The notes beneath the pieces were generated by a model, which saw only the letters and a list, made by a program, of their open reading frames with translations, was not told the origin of the DNA and did no database searches. From NCBI GenBank assembly GCA_943329165.2, contig CALQCV020000059.1:1-9265 (forward strand): a stretch of DNA of 9,265 bases, read 5' to 3'. This document shows, piece by piece, positions 7,155 to 9,265 of the stretch; positions within the stretch are counted from its first letter, which is position 1, and each line of letters begins with the position of its first letter. Source of the stretch: Candidatus Nitrotoga sp. CP45. GTDB lineage: Bacteria; Bacteroidota; Bacteroidia; Flavobacteriales; Flavobacteriaceae. The translations under genes were made by a program, and so were the position numbers.

Positions 7155-8132
7155 TTATTCAAAACCCAATTTCACTCTAACTTTTTTCAAAACAACATCA
7201 GCAACTGCACCGGCTTTTGCGGCACCTTGTTTTAGCAACGCATCAACTTCAGGCAAATTATTCATGTAGTAGTTGTATTTTTCACGTTCGGTTTTAAAGT
7301 TGGAAACAATTAACTCAAACAATTCCTGTTTGGCATGACCATAACCAAAATCTCTATTGAGATTGACATAGTTAGTTTTCATTTGATTAATTTGAGTTTC
7401 ATTTGCCAATAATTTATAAATTCCAAATATTTTACATGTATCAGGATTTTTTGGTTCTTCCAAAGGTGTGCTATCCGTTTCAATGCTCATGATTTGCTTA
7501 CGCAACGCTTTATCATCCACGAAAATATTGATGATGTTACTACGAGATTTACTCATCTTTTGGCCATCAGTTCCGGGAACATACATCGTGCCTTCCTGAA
7601 CTTTAGCTTCCGGAATTACAAAGGTTTCTCCCATTTGATGATTAAAACGAGAAGCTACATCACGTGTAATTTCAATATGTTGCAATTGATCTTTTCCAAC
7701 CGGAACAAAATTGGCATCATACAATAAAATATCAGCAGCCATCAACATTGGATATGAAAACAGACCCGCATTTACGTCTTCTAATCTATCCGCTTTGTCT
7801 TTAAACGAATGTGCTAATGTCAAACGTTGAAAAGGAAAAAAGCAGCTCAAATACCAAGACAATTCGGCTGTTTGAACCACATCACTCTGACGATAAAAAA
7901 TCACTTTATTGACATCTAATCCACAAGCCAACCAAACCGAAGCCGTGCTATACGTGTTTTGACGAAGCGCGTCTCCGTTTTTAATTTGTGTAATCGAATG
8001 CAAATCAGCAATAAATAAATACGATTCGTTACTTGGATTTTTTGACAGTTCAATGGCGGGTAGAATGGCACCCAATAGATTTCCTAAATGAGGTGTTCCT
8101 GTACTTTGAATTCCGGTTAGTATTTTTGACAT
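7155..8132 (-). CDS. trpS: Tryptophanyl-tRNA synthetase
   Basis: A 325-residue class I aminoacyl-tRNA synthetase that attaches tryptophan to tRNA-Trp using ATP, in the cytoplasm. The N terminus reads MSKILTGIQSTGTPHLGNLLG, with PHLGN (14-18) as the HIGH-type ATP motif. The active-site stretch SYPMLMAADILLYDA (126-140) carries the aspartate (Asp134) that by family contacts the indole nitrogen. VPVGKDQLQHIEITRDVA (143-160) is highly conserved, and KMSKS is at 192-196 after GTDGQ. Length is normal for bacterial TrpRS and nothing is missing. The gene is convergent with dprA with 3 bp between stop codons. Upstream on the same strand is the broken GxxExxY gene; the 56-bp gap holds tandem CGCAAAG repeats, so the trpS leader is repeat sequence. 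I see no T-box or Trp-codon leader peptide. Confidence 0.98.
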   Translation of the reverse strand: MSKILTGIQSTGTPHLGNLLGAILPAIELSKNPSNESYLFIADLHSITQIKNGDALRQNTYSTASVWLACGLDVNKVIFYRQSDVVQTAELSWYLSCFFPFQRLTLAHSFKDKADRLEDVNAGLFSYPMLMAADILLYDANFVPVGKDQLQHIEITRDVASRFNHQMGETFVIPEAKVQEGTMYVPGTDGQKMSKSRSNIINIFVDDKALRKQIMSIETDSTPLEEPKNPDTCKIFGIYKLLANETQINQMKTNYVNLNRDFGYGHAKQELFELIVSNFKTEREKYNYYMNNLPEVDALLKQGAAKAGAVADVVLKKVRVKLGFE

Positions 8133-8146
8133 GGTATTTTAATTTC

Positions 8147-8190
8147 AACCGCAAAGTTCGCAAAGTTTTCCGCAAAGTTTGCAAAGTTTT
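8147..8190. repeat. CGCAAAG tandem repeat, left arm of the element around the GxxExxY gene
   Basis: Four copies of (C/T)GCAAAG start at 8150, 8159, 8171 and 8180 (spacing 9, 12, 9). The outer part, AACCGCAAAGTTCGCAAAG (8147-8165), is inverted at 8594-8612 with one mismatch. The repeat runs into the stop codon of the GxxExxY gene (8189-8191) and begins 14 bp upstream of the trpS ATG. Confidence 0.85.
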
Positions 8191-8567
8191 ATAAGTTATT
8201 TACAATTCTCCTTACTCCTTTTTTTAGCAAAACTTCATTGAAATTTATCAATAAACCAAGCTTATAATTTCCTAATTTTAAATACGTTAATGTTTGCGCT
8301 AAATGAATATCATTTAAAGAATCAACACTTTTTATTTCTATAACCAATACGTTTTCTACCAATAAATCTATTCTATAGCCACAATCTAGTTTAATCTCTT
8401 CGAAAACTAATGGCATTGCTTTTTCTTTTTCTACTTTCAAACCATGTTTATTTATCATGTAAAACAATGATTCTTTATAAGCACTTTCAAGTAATGCTGG
8501 TCCAAGAACTTTATGAACATCAATTGCTAATCCGATAATTTTTGTTGAAATTTCATTTTTCTGTCAT
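8189..8567 (-). pseudogene. GxxExxY-family protein (PD-(D/E)XK superfamily), frameshifted at codon 4
   Basis: The body of the frame is intact from about 8563 to the stop at 8189, but no ATG lies upstream in that frame before a TGA (8564-8566). An ATG at 8567-8565 in the next frame begins MTE and hits TGA after one more codon. Removing one A from the run of five (T-run 8556-8560 on the forward strand) joins them as MTENEISTKIIGLAI, giving 125 residues, the normal length of the family. Landmarks in that repaired numbering: VLGPALLESAYKESL (20-34), the diagnostic motif with Ala24 in place of the first Gly; LDCGYRIDLLVE with Asp67; and IEIKSV with Glu77 and Lys79, the D...ExK pattern of the PD-(D/E)XK nuclease superfamily. 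HLAQTLTYLKL and GLLINFN are also family hallmarks. The function of GxxExxY proteins is unknown. It could be a true pseudogene, a sequencing slip in a homopolymer, or be rescued from TTG at 8467, which would lose the motif. Confidence 0.85.
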
Positions 8568-8580
8568 AAACTCTTTTTTA

Positions 8581-8616
8581 CTTTGCGGTTATTCTATGCG
8601 AACTTTGCGGTTAAAA
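8581..8616. repeat. CTTTGCG repeat, right (inverted) arm of the element around the GxxExxY gene
   Basis: Copies of CTTTGCG at 8581 and 8603 and a variant CTATGCG at 8594 are the reverse complement of the left-arm unit. The outer 23 bases (8594-8616) match the complement of 8143-8165 with two mismatches. It lies between the GxxExxY start and the divergent plsC promoter. Confidence 0.82.
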
Positions 8617-8619
8617 ATT

Positions 8620-8627
8620 CAAAGTTA
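8620..8627 (-). promoter_or_regulatory. Possible -7 box for the GxxExxY gene
   Basis: On the reverse strand TAACTTTG matches TAnnTTTG exactly, but I see no convincing TTTG at the -33 distance. If used, transcription would start near 8614 and the RNA would include the right repeat arm in its leader and the left arm after the stop codon. Confidence 0.25.
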
Positions 8628-8631
8628 AACC

Positions 8632-8667
8632 TTTGTATTAAAAATTGCATACCTTTCATTACATTTG
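8632..8667 (+). promoter_or_regulatory. Candidate promoter of the plsC-type gene
   Basis: TTTG (8632-8635) and TACATTTG (8660-8667, exact TAnnTTTG) are 24 bases apart, slightly longer than usual. The -7 box ends 5 bases before the ATG at 8673, the same spacing as at the HU/SPOR gene, again implying a nearly leaderless transcript. Confidence 0.5.
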
Positions 8668-8672
8668 ACAAT

Positions 8673-9265
8673 ATGAGAGCATTGAAAATTGTTTTTTGGA
8701 CACTTTATCGGGTTTGGTTCTACGTATTAATGGCGATTCCCATACTTGTTATGTTCCCGTTTCTATTTATTTCCATTCTTAAAGAAAAATGGTATCCCTA
8801 TTTTTTTGTGATGGCTCGAATTTGGGCTAAAGTCATATTATTTGGTATGGGTTTCAGAGTAAAATTAGAAAAAGAAGAAGAAATCATAGAAGGCAAAAGT
8901 TACATGTTTGTTGCCAATCACACTTCGATGACCGATATTATGCTAATGCTTTCTGTGGTAAAAAATCCTTTTGTTTTTGTTGGTAAAAAAGAATTGGCAA
9001 AGATTCCGCTTTTCGGATTTTTCTATAAACGAACCTGTATTTTGGTAGATAGAAGTAGTTCAAAAAGTAGAATGGCTGTTTTTGAAAGGGCTCAAAAAAG
9101 GCTAAATCAAGGATTGAGCATTTGTATTTTTCCCGAAGGAGGTGTTCCTGATGATGAATCTATAGTATTGGATGAATTTAAAGATGGCGCTTTCCGATTA
9201 GCAATTGATCATCATATTCCGATTGTCCCACTTACTTTTGCCGATAACAAAAAGCACTTTTCTTA
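8673..9265 (+). CDS. plsC: 1-acyl-sn-glycerol-3-phosphate acyltransferase (PlsC/LPLAT family), 3' partial
   Basis: The frame is open from ATG 8673 to the window end, 197 residues visible. The family moves an acyl chain onto lysophosphatidic acid to make phosphatidic acid at the inner membrane. Residues 6-36 are strongly hydrophobic (FWTLYRVWFYVLMAIPILV and on) and form a membrane segment, with a second hydrophobic stretch near 44-60. Acyltransferase motifs are in order: NHTSMTD (82-88), the NHx4D catalytic site with His83 and Asp88; GFFYKRTCILVDR (115-127), motif II; FPEGG (153-157), motif III, where most relatives have FPEGT; and IPIVPLTF (182-189), motif IV. The start is supported by a TAnnTTTG box 5 bases upstream and by the full membrane segment. 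About 50 residues of C terminus should lie beyond the window. A related lyso-lipid acyltransferase specificity is possible, since motifs alone do not set the acceptor. Confidence 0.92.
   Translation, partial: MRALKIVFWTLYRVWFYVLMAIPILVMFPFLFISILKEKWYPYFFVMARIWAKVILFGMGFRVKLEKEEEIIEGKSYMFVANHTSMTDIMLMLSVVKNPFVFVGKKELAKIPLFGFFYKRTCILVDRSSSKSRMAVFERAQKRLNQGLSICIFPEGGVPDDESIVLDEFKDGAFRLAIDHHIPIVPLTFADNKKHFS

Noticed and set aside
8133..8188. T-box or Trp-codon attenuator controlling trpS
   Set aside because: The gap is only 56 bp, made mostly of CGCAAAG repeats, with no leader peptide or T-box-like structure.
8147..8190. CRISPR-like direct repeat array
   Set aside because: Units are only 7-9 bases, spaced 9-12 bases apart, with no unique spacers.
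8189..8467. GxxExxY gene as an intact 92-residue ORF from a TTG at 8467
   Set aside because: Conserved family sequence, including the ExxY motif, continues upstream in the same frame to about 8563; TTG is simply Leu34.
9129..9143. FPEGG in place of FPEGT in the PlsC-type protein as a sign of lost activity
   Set aside because: The catalytic NHx4D and the other motifs are intact, and as I recall this variant is common in Flavobacteriaceae homologues.

Overview
This is an AT-rich chromosomal window that looks like a member of the Flavobacteriaceae, most likely Flavobacterium or a close relative. The evidence is the gene families present (DUF4292 lipoprotein, HU-CCDC81/SPOR membrane protein, EnvC-like degenerate LytM protein), the absence of Shine-Dalgarno sites, and Bacteroidota-type promoter boxes (TAnnTTTG) upstream of several genes. 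Most of the window is housekeeping DNA for the cell envelope, DNA processing and translation.

Layout. Positions 1-828 hold the 3' part of a sugar-phosphate nucleotidyltransferase with a C-terminal left-handed beta-helix. Positions 902-4324 are a compact forward operon: a secreted TPR protein, a DUF4292 lipoprotein that overlaps it by one base, and an EnvC-like coiled-coil/LytM protein 16 bp later. A near-perfect hairpin at 4341-4394 separates this operon from two reverse-strand genes, an acyl-CoA thioesterase (4425-4934) and an HU-domain/TM/SPOR protein (4993-5931), with an intrinsic terminator between them. The SPOR gene diverges from dprA (6033-7151, forward), and dprA converges with trpS (7155-8132, reverse) with only 3 bp between their stop codons. 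Upstream of trpS lies a reverse-strand GxxExxY-family gene (8189-8567) broken by one extra base near its start. A forward plsC-type acyltransferase begins at 8673 and runs off the right end.

How the genes fit together. The operon at 902-4324 and the SPOR protein are all predicted to act in the periplasm or at a membrane: TPR scaffold, LolB-like lipoprotein, amidase activator and peptidoglycan binder. The plsC product makes phospholipid, and the thioesterase acts on acyl-CoA. DprA protects incoming or single-stranded DNA for RecA, and TrpS charges tRNA-Trp.

The most unusual part is a repeat family with core AACCGCAAA(G)TTCGCAAA. It occurs once as a closed palindrome with nothing inside (4341-4394) and once as two inverted arms (8147-8186 and 8581-8616) that enclose the GxxExxY gene, with the same outward-inward orientation in both cases. 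This resembles an empty and a cargo-bearing version of one element, with a PD-(D/E)XK-superfamily protein as cargo. It is the best candidate here for an undescribed system, but the window alone cannot show mobility or function, and the cargo copy appears to be decaying.
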